Shown here in pieces: positions 25,548 through 36,392 of a stretch of DNA of 64,000 nucleotides. Source of the DNA: Novosphingobium sp. ST904 (GTDB lineage Bacteria; Pseudomonadota; Alphaproteobacteria; Sphingomonadales; Sphingomonadaceae); NCBI RefSeq assembly GCF_001298105.1, contig NZ_LGJH01000158.1, positions 98,406-162,405 on the forward strand. The letters run 5' to 3'. The translations under genes and the position numbers were made by a program. Position 1 is the first letter of the stretch, and every line of letters begins with the position of its first letter. Below the pieces are notes generated by a model that made no database searches, was not told the DNA's origin, and was given only the letters and a program-made list of their open reading frames with translations.

Positions 25548-26018
25548 CTAGCTGCTTGCATCCTTCACGGTTTCCATCGCCACATAAGTCGATGTGCTGG
25601 AAACGTGGGGCAGGTTCGACAGCTTTTCGCCCAGCACCTCGCGGTAGCGGCGGATGTCGGTGGTGCGGACTTTCAGCAGGTAGTCGAAATGGCTGGCGAG
25701 CATGTGGCACTCTTCCACTTCGGGAATGCGGCGGACGGCGGCGTTGAATTCCTTCAGCGCCTGTTCGCGCGTATCCGACAGTTTCACTTCGGTGAAGGCC
25801 ACGTGGTCGAACCCGAGGGTGGCGGGATCGACGACCGCACGAAAGCCGCGGATCACGCCCGAATCGATCAGCCGCCGCATCCGCACCTGACAGGGCGTCT
25901 TTGACAGGCCCACCACCTGGGCGAGTTCGGTCACGCTCATGCGGCCATCTGCGCGCAGGGCGGCAATGATCTTGCGGTCAAGATCATCCAGATTGACCTG
26001 TTTCTGGCTATTTACCAT
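25548..26018 (-). CDS. Lrp/AsnC-family transcriptional regulator (PutR-like)
   Basis: 156-residue Lrp-type regulator. The N-terminal winged helix-turn-helix (residues 10-60: LDDLDRKIIAALRADGRMS, then LAQVVGLSKTPCQVRMRRL) is followed by the ligand-binding RAM domain, with the conserved VEECHMLASHFDYLLKV. It is divergent from putA across about 98 bases. In alphaproteobacteria, putA is often activated by a divergent Lrp-type PutR that senses proline, so this is the likely role. The cysteine in the HTH (TPCQVR) is typical of this subgroup. Confidence 0.88.
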   Translation of the reverse strand: MVNSQKQVNLDDLDRKIIAALRADGRMSVTELAQVVGLSKTPCQVRMRRLIDSGVIRGFRAVVDPATLGFDHVAFTEVKLSDTREQALKEFNAAVRRIPEVEECHMLASHFDYLLKVRTTDIRRYREVLGEKLSNLPHVSSTSTYVAMETVKDASS

Positions 26019-26116
26019 TCATTTGGCCTGCATGATGCCGAAATATAAGTTCATATGGTCCGATCTGTGCCTGTGAAAAGGCGGATTGCCAAGCGGTCTT
26101 GGGATATTGGCGATTC
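26019..26116. promoter_or_regulatory. divergent lrp-putA promoter region
   Basis: This 98-base region between the divergent lrp-type gene and putA contains an AT-rich segment (AAATATAAGTTCATAT near 26040-26056) that contrasts with the GC-rich surroundings. It is a plausible Lrp-type binding and promoter site. The assignment rests on position and base composition. Confidence 0.45.
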
Positions 26117-29100
26117 ATGACCCACACGCCCCGCTTCGCCGCATTCGCCCCCGCCGTCAGCGAACCCACCCCGCTGCGCCGTGCCATCACCGAGGCTTTC
26201 CGCCGTGACGAGGCCGCCTGCATGGCACCTCTGCTCGACGCGGCGACCTTGCCCGATGCTCAGCGCCGGGACGTGCGCGAGACCGCGAGCGCGCTCGTCA
26301 CCACGCTGCGCGCCAATCACAAGGGCACAGGCGTCGAAGGGCTGGTTCAGGAATACTCCCTTTCCAGCCAGGAAGGCGTCGCGCTCATGTGCCTCGCCGA
26401 AGCGCTGCTGCGCATTCCCGACAATGCGACCCGCGATGCGCTGATCCGCGACAAGATTTCCGATGGCGACTGGAGCGCGCATCTCGGCGGCGGCAAGTCG
26501 ATGTTCGTCAATGCCGCGACCTGGGGCCTGGTGGTGACCGGGAAGCTGGTGGGATCGGTCGACGACACGGGACTGGGCGCGGCGTTGACGCGCCTAGTCG
26601 CCCGGGCGGGCGAGCCGGTGATACGGCGCGGCGTCGATCTTGCGATGCGGCTGATGGGCGAGCAGTTCGTGACCGGCGAAACCATCGGCGAGGCCGTGAA
26701 GCGCGCCCGCGAACTGGAGGCCAAGGGCTTCCGCTACAGCTATGACATGCTGGGCGAAGCGGCCACCACCGCCGCCGATGCCGAACGCTACAACACCGAT
26801 TACGTCAATGCGATCCACGCCATCGGCAAGGCCGGCGCGGGGCGGGGCATCTACGAAGGCCCGGGAATCTCGATCAAGCTCTCGGCCCTCCACCCGCGCT
26901 ACAGCCGCGCGCAGGCCGGCAGGGTGATGGCCGAATTGCTGCCGCGCGTTAAGGCGCTGGCGGTGCTGGCCAAGGGCTACGACATCGGCCTCAACATCGA
27001 TGCCGAGGAAGCCGACCGCCTCGAACTCTCGCTCGACCTGCTCGAAGCGCTGGCGCTCGATCCCGAACTCAAGGGCTGGGATGGCCTCGGTTTCGTGGTG
27101 CAGGCCTATGGCAAGCGCTGCCCCTTCGTGCTTGACTGGATCATCGATCTCGCCCGCCGCTCGGGCCGCCGCATGATGGTGCGGCTGGTCAAGGGCGCGT
27201 ACTGGGATGCCGAGATCAAGCGCGCGCAAGTGGACGGGCTTGCCGACTTCCCGGTCTATACCCGCAAGGTCCATACCGACGTGTCGTATGTTGCCTGCGC
27301 GAAGAAGCTGTTGGCGGCGCCGGACGCCGTGTTCCCGCAGTTCGCCACGCACAATGCGCAGACGCTGGCGACGATCTACCATCTCGCCGGGCCGGACTTC
27401 GTGGTTGGCCGCTATGAGTTTCAGTGCCTCCACGGGATGGGCGAGCCGCTCTATTCGCAGGTCGTCGGCAAGGACAATCTCGACCGTCCCTGCCGTATCT
27501 ACGCCCCGGTGGGAACGCACGAGACGCTGCTGGCCTATCTCGTGCGCCGCCTGCTGGAGAACGGTGCGAACTCCTCGTTCGTGAACCGCATCGCCGATCC
27601 TGCCGTGCCGGTGGCGGACATGGTGGCCGATCCGGTGGACGTGGTTCGCGCCATGCCCGATCCCGGTGCCCGTCACGACCTGATCCCGCTTGCCGCGGAT
27701 CTCTACCCCGGCCGCCGCAATTCGGACGGGATCGACATGGCCGACGAGACTGCGCTTGCCGCGCTTTCGGAAGACTTGCGCCGGTCCGCCGCGCGCGAAT
27801 GGTTCGCCATGCCCGCCAATGCACAGGGTGAGGCGCGTGCGGTTCTCAATCCGGCGGATCATGACGACGTGGTGGGCAAGGTGATCGAGGTCGCGCCGGA
27901 AGCGGCTGCGGTTGCGGTTGCGCGGGCCGCGATCAGCCGTTGGGGCGGTGTGCCCGTTGCCGAGCGTGCCGCCATGCTGGACGCTGCCGCCGATGCCATG
28001 CAGGAGCGGATTGGCCTGCTCATGGGCCTGGTCATCCGCGAGGCCGGAAAGTCCGCCGCCAATGCCATCGCCGAAGTGCGCGAGGCGATCGACTTCCTGC
28101 GTTATTACGCGAAGCAGGCGCGCGAGACTTTCGGCGCCGAACAGGCACCGCTGGGCCCGGTGGTCTGCATCAGCCCCTGGAATTTTCCGCTCGCGATCTT
28201 TGCGGGGCAAGTGGCCGCCGCGCTCGTGGCGGGCAACCCGGTCCTGGCAAAGCCCGCCGAGGAAACCCCGCTGATCGCTGCCGAGGCCGTTCGCCTGCTG
28301 CACGAGGCGGGCGTTCCCAGGGACGCGCTTCAGCTGGTTCCGGGCGATGGCCGGGTAGGGGCGGCTCTGGTCGCGGCACCGCAAGTGGCTGCGGTGATGT
28401 TCACCGGTTCCACCGAAGTGGCGCGCCTGATCCAGAAGCAGCTTTCGGGCCGGGTTTCGGCAGACGGGCGCGCGGTTCCGTTTATCGCGGAAACGGGCGG
28501 CCAGAACGCGATGATCGTCGATTCCTCCGCGCTTGCTGAGCAGGTCGTGGCCGACGTTATCGCCTCGGCCTTCGATTCCGCCGGGCAGCGCTGTTCGGCG
28601 CTGCGCGTCCTGTGCCTTCAGGAGGACGTGGCCGATCGCACGCTGACGATGCTCAAGGGCGCGCTTGCCGAACTGCGCGTGGGCAATACCCAGGAACTCG
28701 CGGTGGATATCGGGCCGGTCATCACCGCCGAGGCCAAGGGCGCGATTGACGGCCATGTCGCGCGGATGAAGTCGCGCGGCTGCAAGGTGGAACAGGTGGC
28801 GATCCCGGCGGCATGCGATGCCGGCACGTTCGTTGCGCCGACCATCGTGGAGATCGCGAGCATCGCCCAGCTCGAACGCGAAGTGTTCGGCCCCGTGCTC
28901 CATGTCGTGCGCTTCAAGCGCGATGAACTGCCCGAACTGATCGCGGCCATCAACGACACCGGCTACGGTCTTACCTTCGGCCTGCACACCCGCCTCGATG
29001 CAACGGTGGAGCAGGTCACTTCCGCGATCCGCGCCGGCAACCTCTACGTCAACCGCAACACGATCGGTGCCATCGTCGGCGTCCAGCCGTTCGGCGGGCG

Positions 29101-29709
29101 CGGGCTTTCGGGCACGGGGCCGAAGGCGGGCGGACCGCTCTATCTCGGCCGCCTCGCCAAACAGGCGCCGCAAGTGCTGGATGCCCCCGCCCGCGCCGCT
29201 CCGCTGGTCGAGGCTTTCGCGACCTGGCTGAGCGGGCAGGGCGTGCGGCCTCGGCGGCAGCCGCGCGCGCGCTTGCGAGCGGTTCGGCACTGGGCCTCGA
29301 AGTCAGCCTTCCGGGGCCCGTGGGCGAAACCAATCTCTACGCCCTTCACCCGCGCGGCCGCGTCCTGCTGCGCCCGGCAACGCAAGAGGGTCTCTACGCG
29401 CAGATGGCGGCGGTGCTGGCCAGCGGCAATACGGCGACGGTTGTGGGCATGGCGCTTCCGGGTGGGCTGCCCGAGGCGGTCGCCGCCCGTTTCGCGCCGG
29501 ATGCGGCCGAGCATTTCTCCGCCTGTCTCGTGGAAGGCGATGCCGAGGCGGTTCGCGCGGCCTGCGAGGCGGTTGCGGCGATGCCGGGGCCGATCGTTCC
29601 GGTCCATACCTCGGCCGGGCCGAACCTCGTCTGGCTGCTGGAGGAGGTGTCTACCTCGATCAACACCACGGCAGCGGGCGGCAATGCCAGCCTGATGATG
29701 ATCGGCTGA
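26117..29709 (+). CDS. putA: bifunctional proline dehydrogenase / L-glutamate gamma-semialdehyde dehydrogenase (frameshifted near 29231-29250)
   Basis: Trifunctional-family PutA of about 1197 residues, oxidising proline to glutamate at the membrane. The order is: helical arm, proline dehydrogenase barrel (GPGISIKLSALHPRYSRAQ, then GLNIDAEEADRLELSLDLLE), then the aldehyde dehydrogenase half with FIAETGGQNAMIVD and the catalytic cysteine in FDSAGQRCSALRVL, and a C-terminal domain. There is no N-terminal ribbon-helix-helix domain, so it does not self-regulate; the divergent Lrp-type gene probably does. The frame breaks just before the C-terminal domain. One missing base, for example CGG read for CGGG at 29246-29248, restores ASAAAARALASGS and the rest. 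Confidence 0.93.
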
Positions 29710-29736
29710 GGCTCAGCCCCGGTCAGGATACGAAAA

Positions 29737-29767
29737 GGCCCGCGAGTGACGAACTCGCGGGCCTTTT
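29737..29767 (+). terminator. rho-independent terminator, bidirectional
   Basis: A stem of at least ten bases (GGCCCGCGAG with CTCGCGGGCC) and a short loop is followed by TTTTT. AAAA on the other side makes it usable from both strands. It separates putA from the convergent MFS gene. Confidence 0.9.
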
Positions 29768-29786
29768 TCTTGCGGCGTAGGGCCGG

Positions 29787-31001
29787 TCAGCCGCAGGCGG
29801 GAACGGGCTGGCCGCCGACTTCGCCCTCGCGCTTGTGCAAGGCCAGCGTGACGAGGAAGATCGCGAGACCGCCCAGCGACAGGCACATGCCGATCCACCC
29901 GGTCGAGGTCAGGCCATAGCCCGCCGAGATCGCGAGGCCGCCGAGCCACGGGCCCAGCGCATTCGCCATGTTGAAGGCGCTGTGATGCGCTGCCGCTGCG
30001 AGCGCCTGCGCGTCTCCGGCAACGTCCATGAGGCGGGTCTGGAGGATCGTGCCGAGGCCGCCAGCGAAACCGATCATGACGACGACCACGCTGAGCGTCC
30101 AGACGTTGCCGGCGGCCATCGGGAACAGGGCGAGCGCGAATGCGCTGAACAGCAGGGCGCCGATGGCAGCCTTGTTCAGCGATCGGTCCGCGGCCCATGC
30201 CCAGAACAGGTTGCCCACCGTCATGCCCACGCCGAAGACCGCGAGCACCACCGGCACGAGGTGTTCGGACACCCTGGTCACTTCGATCATGGTCGAGGCG
30301 ATGTAGGTGTAGACGGCGAAGAGGCCGCCGAAGCCGATGGCCCCGGTCAGCAGGGTCAGCAGGACTTGCGGGCGGCGCAGGGCGCCCAGTTCGCGCATCG
30401 GGCTGGCGCCTTCGGCCGCCTTCTGGTGCGGAGCATAGAGCGCGACGAGGGCCATGGTGATGATGGCCAGCACGGAGACGATGGCAAATCCGGTGCGCCA
30501 GCCGAACGCCTGTCCCAGCCAGTTCGCCAGCGGCACGCCGATGATCGTCGCCACGGTCAGGCCCGACATGACGAGCGCCACGGACTGCGCGCGCCTGTTC
30601 GCGGGCACCATCGAGGCGGCCACCAGCGCGGCGATGCCGAAGTAGGCGCCATGCGGCAGGCCGCTGATGAAGCGGAACAGCAGGAGCAGCGGGTATGTCG
30701 GCGCCATCGCGGAAAGCGCGTTGCCCACCGCGAAGAGGGCCATGAGCCCGATCAGCAGCGCCCGGCGCGGCAGCTTGGCCGCCAGTACGGCGATCACCGG
30801 CGCCCCGACGACGACGCCCAGCGCGTAAGTGCTGATGGCATGGCCCGCCTCCGGCTCCGTCAGGCCGAGATCGCGCGCGAAATAGGGCACGAGGCTCATG
30901 GCCGCGAATTCGGTGGTGCCGATGGCGAAGGCACCCATCGCCAGCGCCAGAATGACGAGCGCGGGGTGGGTGTGGCGGGGAGTATCGAGCTGATCGGTCA
31001 T
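29787..31001 (-). CDS. MFS transporter, AraJ/YdhP-type drug or sugar exporter
   Basis: About 404 residues from ATG 31001, with twelve hydrophobic segments, a DHA1-type major facilitator. Family features are GTTEFAAMSLVPYFARDLG in helix 1, RRALLIGL in the loop between helices 2 and 3, and SGLPHGAYFGIAALVAA in helix 4. Members export sugars, purines or drugs in exchange for protons. A longer start at 31025 would add eight residues. It is monocistronic between the putA terminator and the cys operon. The substrate cannot be told. Confidence 0.85.
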   Translation of the reverse strand: MTDQLDTPRHTHPALVILALAMGAFAIGTTEFAAMSLVPYFARDLGLTEPEAGHAISTYALGVVVGAPVIAVLAAKLPRRALLIGLMALFAVGNALSAMAPTYPLLLLFRFISGLPHGAYFGIAALVAASMVPANRRAQSVALVMSGLTVATIIGVPLANWLGQAFGWRTGFAIVSVLAIITMALVALYAPHQKAAEGASPMRELGALRRPQVLLTLLTGAIGFGGLFAVYTYIASTMIEVTRVSEHLVPVVLAVFGVGMTVGNLFWAWAADRSLNKAAIGALLFSAFALALFPMAAGNVWTLSVVVVMIGFAGGLGTILQTRLMDVAGDAQALAAAAHHSAFNMANALGPWLGGLAISAGYGLTSTGWIGMCLSLGGLAIFLVTLALHKREGEVGGQPVPACG

Positions 31002-31172
31002 GTTGCACTGCAATATTGGGGGCATCTGCGATCTAGTCCAGCGCTTGGCAATGCCAACCCGCCGGGCCGTGCAATATTTGCACGCCTTGTCGCGTTCGTT
31101 GCAATGTGTTGCCCTGATCGTCGCCGAAACTCCGGCGTGCGCCTGGCCGTCCCCGTCTTGCCGGAAAGGAGA

Positions 31173-31200
31173 AAGGCCCGCCTGATTGGGGGCAGGCCTT
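31173..31200 (-). terminator. probable terminator of the cys operon
   Basis: On the minus strand AAGGCCTGCC and GGCGGGCCTT form a 10-base stem with one mismatch around an 8-base loop, followed by a T/C-rich tail (TCTCCTTT). It lies 6 bases after the cysH stop. Confidence 0.6.
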
Positions 31201-31205
31201 CCGGT

Positions 31206-32005
31206 TCAGAGCCCGGGGTCGAACTCCGGTGCGTTCTTGGTGGTGTGTTCCGAGAGGGTGGCGACATGGATGCCGCACTCGGTCTTGTTCCATCCGCGCC
31301 AGCGACCCGAACGCGGGTCCTCGCCTTCGGCGACCTTGCTGGTGCAGGGCATGCAGCCGATAGACGGATAACCCTGCACCACCAGCGGGTGCGGAGGCAG
31401 ATCATGCTCGGCGATATAGGCGGCGATGCGCTCGGGCGACCAGTCGATCAGCGGGTTGATCTTCAGGCGGCCCTGTGTGTCGGTCGTGTCCACCTCGAAA
31501 CGCGGCAGGGTGGCGCGGGTGGAGGCCTGGAATGCCTTGCGGCCGGTGAAGGAGGCGTCATAGCCCAGCAGCGCCTTCTCCAGCGGCTTGACCTTGCGGA
31601 TCTCGCAGCAGCCGTCGGGGTCGTAGGACCAGCGCAGGCCGTTCTCGTCCTTCTTCGCCAGTTCCTCGGCGTCGGGCAGCAGGTTGATGAGATTGGTCAG
31701 CCCCAGCCGCTCGACGAGGAGGTCGCGATAGGCGAGCGTTTCGGGGAAATGCTTGCCGGTTTCAAGGAACAGCACCGCCACGCCCGGATCGACGCGGCTG
31801 ACGAGGTGCAGCAGCACCGCCGATTCCGCACCGAAGCTGGACACGATCGCGACATCGCCCGCCATGCCTTCCTTGAGCACCGTTTCGAGCATTTCGGTCG
31901 TTTCGGTGCGCGGAAGAGGCGGTTGAGGCGAACGGCATCGGCCTCGTCGAAACGAGGACCGGTGTCGATCAGGTCGCGGATACGTGCAACTTCGGTGTGG
32001 GGCAT
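31206..32005 (-). CDS. cysH: adenylyl-sulfate reductase, iron-sulfur type (frameshifted near 31907-31912)
   Basis: 266-residue assimilatory sulfonucleotide reductase producing sulfite from adenylyl sulfate with thioredoxin. The [4Fe-4S] cysteines GCCEIRK and IGCMPCTS are present, which mark the APS-reducing type, as distinct from PAPS-only enzymes. The catalytic cysteine is in KTECGIH near the C-terminus. The start ATG 32005 has AAGGGAA upstream. About thirty N-terminal residues (MPHTEVARIRDLIDTGPR onward) are in a different frame. One missing base at 31907-31912 joins RLFR to TETTEMLETV. It is last in the operon cobA/cysG-DUF2849-cysI-DUF934-cysH. Confidence 0.92.
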
Positions 32006-32030
32006 CGATTGTTCCCTTCCGGAAGGACGG

Positions 32031-32457
32031 TTACGCCGGGTGGCGCTTTGCCCAGATCGCCTGGCGACCGTCGACGACGGTGGCCTGGTAGACGTTTTCC
32101 CAGCGATCGAATGCGTTCTGCGCATCTTCCGCGTTGAGTGCCTTGTCGGGCGCGAAAGCGTCAAAACCGCAGCGCTTGAGGTGCGAGAGCATGTCGATCA
32201 CCAGATCGCCCACGGCCCGCATCTCGCCCTGGTAGCCTGCTTCGCGCAGAAGCCGGGCGGAGGAGTATCCGCGCCCGTCGGTCCACGCCGGGAAGCTCAC
32301 TTCCACAAGGGACAGCCGGTCGAGATGCGGCAGGAGATCGCGGGCATCGTCGCCCGGCTCGATGCGCACGGCCGTGGCGTTGGTCTGCTCCGAGAAGGCG
32401 TCGACCGTGATGGCCGGATCGTTGACCGCCTCGTCGTCACGGAAGCGGAATTGAACG

Positions 32458-32465
<8 letters not shown>
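32031..32465 (-). CDS. DUF934 family protein of the sulfate assimilation operon
   Basis: 144-residue DUF934 protein. The family is nearly always encoded between cysI and cysH in alpha- and betaproteobacteria and is thought to assist sulfite reduction, without a proven activity. Conserved features visible are FPAWTDGRGYSSARLLRE and GEMRAVGDLVIDMLSHLKRCGF. The start ATG 32465 overlaps the cysI stop by eight bases; the cysH start follows 25 bases after its stop. Confidence 0.85.
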
Positions 32466-34091
<1,626 letters not shown>

Positions 34092-34092
<1 letters not shown>

Positions 34093-34388
34093 CAGATCAC
34101 CCAGTTCACGGCTTCGGGGTCGGACGGCTTGAGCGTCAGGTCTAGGCGCACGGTCGGCCCGAGGGCGCGGATGCGCTCCTTGATATGGGCGGGACGAATG
34201 CCTTCCTCGGTCTTCGCACCATCGACGATATAGCCGCCGACGACATTCTGGGCGCCTTCCTCGCGCGCGAGGAGCGCGGCGCCATGTTCGCCCACGTCGG
34301 CGGATTCGTTGACGTCGAGCGACCAGCCCACGCCGGTCCACCAGATGACCGCTCCGGTCTTCAGGTCGTTGCCCGTCAGGATCTTCAC
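34092..34388 (-). CDS. DUF2849 family protein
   Basis: 98-residue DUF2849 protein, a small conserved family found upstream of cysI in alphaproteobacterial sulfate-assimilation operons. Recognisable blocks are KILTGNDLKTGAVIWWTG and VVGGYIVDG. The GTG start at 34388 is set by GGAGG seven bases upstream and by the GTGA overlap with the cobA/cysG stop; the stop overlaps cysI. Function unknown, probably an accessory role in sulfite reduction. Confidence 0.83.
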
Positions 34389-35155
34389 TTTGTTGCCTCC
34401 AGCGCAAGGGCGCGAATGGTGTTGTCGGGTTCTGCGGTGACGTGCCCGATAACGATAAGCGCCGGACTTTGCACCTTCGCATCCGCGATCAGGTCGGCAA
34501 GGCCCGCAAGCGGACCGCGCAGCACACGCATCCGCGAACGGGTGGCGTTTTCGATCACCGCGACCGGCACATCGGGCGCGAGCCCGTCGGCCATGAGCTT
34601 TTCCGCGATCTGGGCCGAGGTGGCGATTCCCATGAAGATCACCAGCGTACGACCCTTGCCGGCAAGTCCCGACCAGTCCTGATCGGTGAGCCCCTTGCAC
34701 TGGCCGGCGACGAACGTGACGATCGAGGCATGGTCCCGGTGCGTCAGCGGTATCTGTGCGGCAGCGGAAGCGCCCAGCGCCGAGGAGATTCCCGGCACCA
34801 CTTCCACCGGCACGCCGGCGGCATGGCAGGCTTCGGCTTCCTCGCCGCCACGGCCGAAAACGAAGGGATCGCCGCCCTTGAGCCGCACGACGTCGTTGCC
34901 GGCGAGGGCTTCGCGCACGAGGAGGGCGTTGATCTCCTCCTGCTTCATGGTGTGCCGTGCGCGGCTCTTGGCAACAGAAATCAGCCGGGCAGACGGACGC
35001 GCCATGGCGAGGATCGCCGGATCGACGAGGCCGTCATGCACGATGATCGCGGCATTCATCAGCAACCGCGCGGCGCGCAGGGTCAGGAGGTCGGGATCGC
35101 CGGGACCGGCGCCAACCAGGAAGACTCGACCGACAGAGGCGGGATTCGCTTGCAT
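34385..35155 (-). CDS. cobA: uroporphyrinogen-III C-methyltransferase (SUMT)
   Basis: 256-residue SAM-dependent methyltransferase that methylates uroporphyrinogen III twice to precorrin-2, the precursor of the siroheme used by CysI. Motifs are VFLVGAGPGDPDLLTLRA, VRLKGGDPFVFGRGGEE and PGISSALGASAAAQIPLTHR. Its size equals the methyltransferase half of CysG alone; the oxidase/ferrochelatase half is absent. It is the first gene of the minus-strand cys operon, and all later genes follow with overlaps or a 25-base gap. In sulfur operons this protein is often called CysG. Confidence 0.92.
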   Translation of the reverse strand: MQANPASVGRVFLVGAGPGDPDLLTLRAARLLMNAAIIVHDGLVDPAILAMARPSARLISVAKSRARHTMKQEEINALLVREALAGNDVVRLKGGDPFVFGRGGEEAEACHAAGVPVEVVPGISSALGASAAAQIPLTHRDHASIVTFVAGQCKGLTDQDWSGLAGKGRTLVIFMGIATSAQIAEKLMADGLAPDVPVAVIENATRSRMRVLRGPLAGLADLIADAKVQSPALIVIGHVTAEPDNTIRALALEATK

Positions 35156-35246
35156 GGTGGCGCAGATGATCCCCCTTGCTTCCGATTGCCAGCCAGAATG
35201 GCTTTGTGCGGGGCAAGAGGGGCTTTAGACTGCCGCTAGGTGCCGT

Positions 35247-35900
35247 TCAGGCGGCCGGTTCCGGCCTTTCCGAAAGGGTTTGCGGTGATGCCTCGGTGCC
35301 CGGACCGACCGGTGGGGTGGCTGGCAGCGAGGTTTGAACAGGCTCGGCGATCCTGTCCACATAGGCGGTGATCGTCTGGCCGCCCTTGAAGCGGGCGCTG
35401 TCGCCCGCAGTGAGCAGGCCGAGCAGCCCGAAACCGACAACGGCTAGCACGACTCCGGCTCCGTTTCCAGCGCCCCGCTCGTTCATGTCTCCGCGCAAGG
35501 GCAGTTTCATGCCATCCGCCAGCTCAAGCTCGACGAAACGGGCGGCAAGACGTCCGCCCTTGCCGACCGCGCCGTTTCCTTCGAGGCTGACGATCTCGCC
35601 CCAGGCCTTGGTGCCGACCGGAATGACCGGCCTCCCGTCGATGTAGACCGGTTCGTCGACCCTCAGGAGAAATCGGTCTCCCGCCTTGGCCGTGCGGCTG
35701 GAAATTTCCCGCATGACCATGAGCCGAACCGGGGTTCCCGGCGGCACCGACTGAGCGCTGGCTCCGCCTGTGACAGCGATCGTCGCGGTTGCAGGCGGAA
35801 CGGACTCTGCCGATGTGCTCGGCGCCGGCTGGGCAGGAACCGGCTGGGCAGAAACCGGCGCGGCGACGAGCGCCGCTCCGGTCAGCAGTGCCAGAACCAC
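35247..35900 (-). CDS. exported protein of unknown function
   Basis: 217 residues with a signal-like hydrophobic start ending in VSAQPVPAQ, a Pro/Ser/Thr-rich segment, a beta-rich domain (TPVRLMVMREISSRTAKAGDRF, then GTKAWGEIVSLEGNGAVGKGGRLAARF), a hydrophobic stretch near residue 150, and a Pro-rich tail. No family is recognised beyond a resemblance to proteins that tune envelope properties. The GTG at 35900 gives an uncharged signal n-region and has no ribosome site. The frame is open upstream to a TGA near 35954, so a non-standard start or a small sequence error is possible. It follows the next listed gene by four bases. Confidence 0.55.
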   Translation of the reverse strand: MVLALLTGAALVAAPVSAQPVPAQPAPSTSAESVPPATATIAVTGGASAQSVPPGTPVRLMVMREISSRTAKAGDRFLLRVDEPVYIDGRPVIPVGTKAWGEIVSLEGNGAVGKGGRLAARFVELELADGMKLPLRGDMNERGAGNGAGVVLAVVGFGLLGLLTAGDSARFKGGQTITAYVDRIAEPVQTSLPATPPVGPGTEASPQTLSERPEPAA

Positions 35901-35904
35901 GAAA

Positions 35905-36288
35905 TTACTGGGCCGGCTTGTCGGTGAAGCGGACAGCCACTCCGGTGGCCGTCACGGATCCCCAGCTCATCGCGGTGACGTGAGCGTCGCCGTACTGGGC
36001 CTTGATCACGGCATCGGCGCCGAGCTTCTGCGCGCGTTCCCACAGTTCGCGGTAGATCTTGCCCTGATCGGGGGCCTTGCTGAAGATGGTGGCCTTGCGG
36101 ACCCCGGCCTTCACTTCTCCGACGACCTCGTAAGGTCGGTCGGTCATGTCGTAGGGGAATACGGGAACGCCGAATTCCTCGTTGACCAAAGCGGGAGCCG
36201 AAGCAGGCTTGTCTGCCGCGAGTGCCGGAACCGCAGGCAGCAACAGTACGGCTGCGAAAGCAGCCTTGATGGTATTTACGGATTTCAT
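35905..36288 (-). CDS. exported YbjQ-like (heavy-metal-binding-domain-like) protein
   Basis: 127 residues. The signal peptide MKSVNTIKAAFAAVLLL to ALAAD is followed by a short domain whose pattern (PYEVVGEVKAGV, then LWERAQKLGADAVIKAQYG, then ATGVAVRFTD) resembles YbjQ-type proteins. The start ATG 36288 has GAGGGGG upstream. Periplasmic location is inferred from the signal. It pairs with the exported protein downstream. The YbjQ resemblance is by eye and the function is unknown. Confidence 0.6.
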   Translation of the reverse strand: MKSVNTIKAAFAAVLLLPAVPALAADKPASAPALVNEEFGVPVFPYDMTDRPYEVVGEVKAGVRKATIFSKAPDQGKIYRELWERAQKLGADAVIKAQYGDAHVTAMSWGSVTATGVAVRFTDKPAQ

Positions 36289-36392
36289 GAATTTCCCCCT
36301 CGTGAAATGCGCAATGCGAGACATATGCCGAATATGCGTTCCGTCAATTGGGTAATTGAGAAGGTTTTCCTTTTTCAATCCAGCGATGCTGC

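Noticed and set aside
26594..29290. An 898-codon open frame antisense to putA
   Set aside because: It is the shadow of a high-GC gene; the product is His/Arg/Gly-rich with no domain pattern, while the plus strand is plainly PutA.
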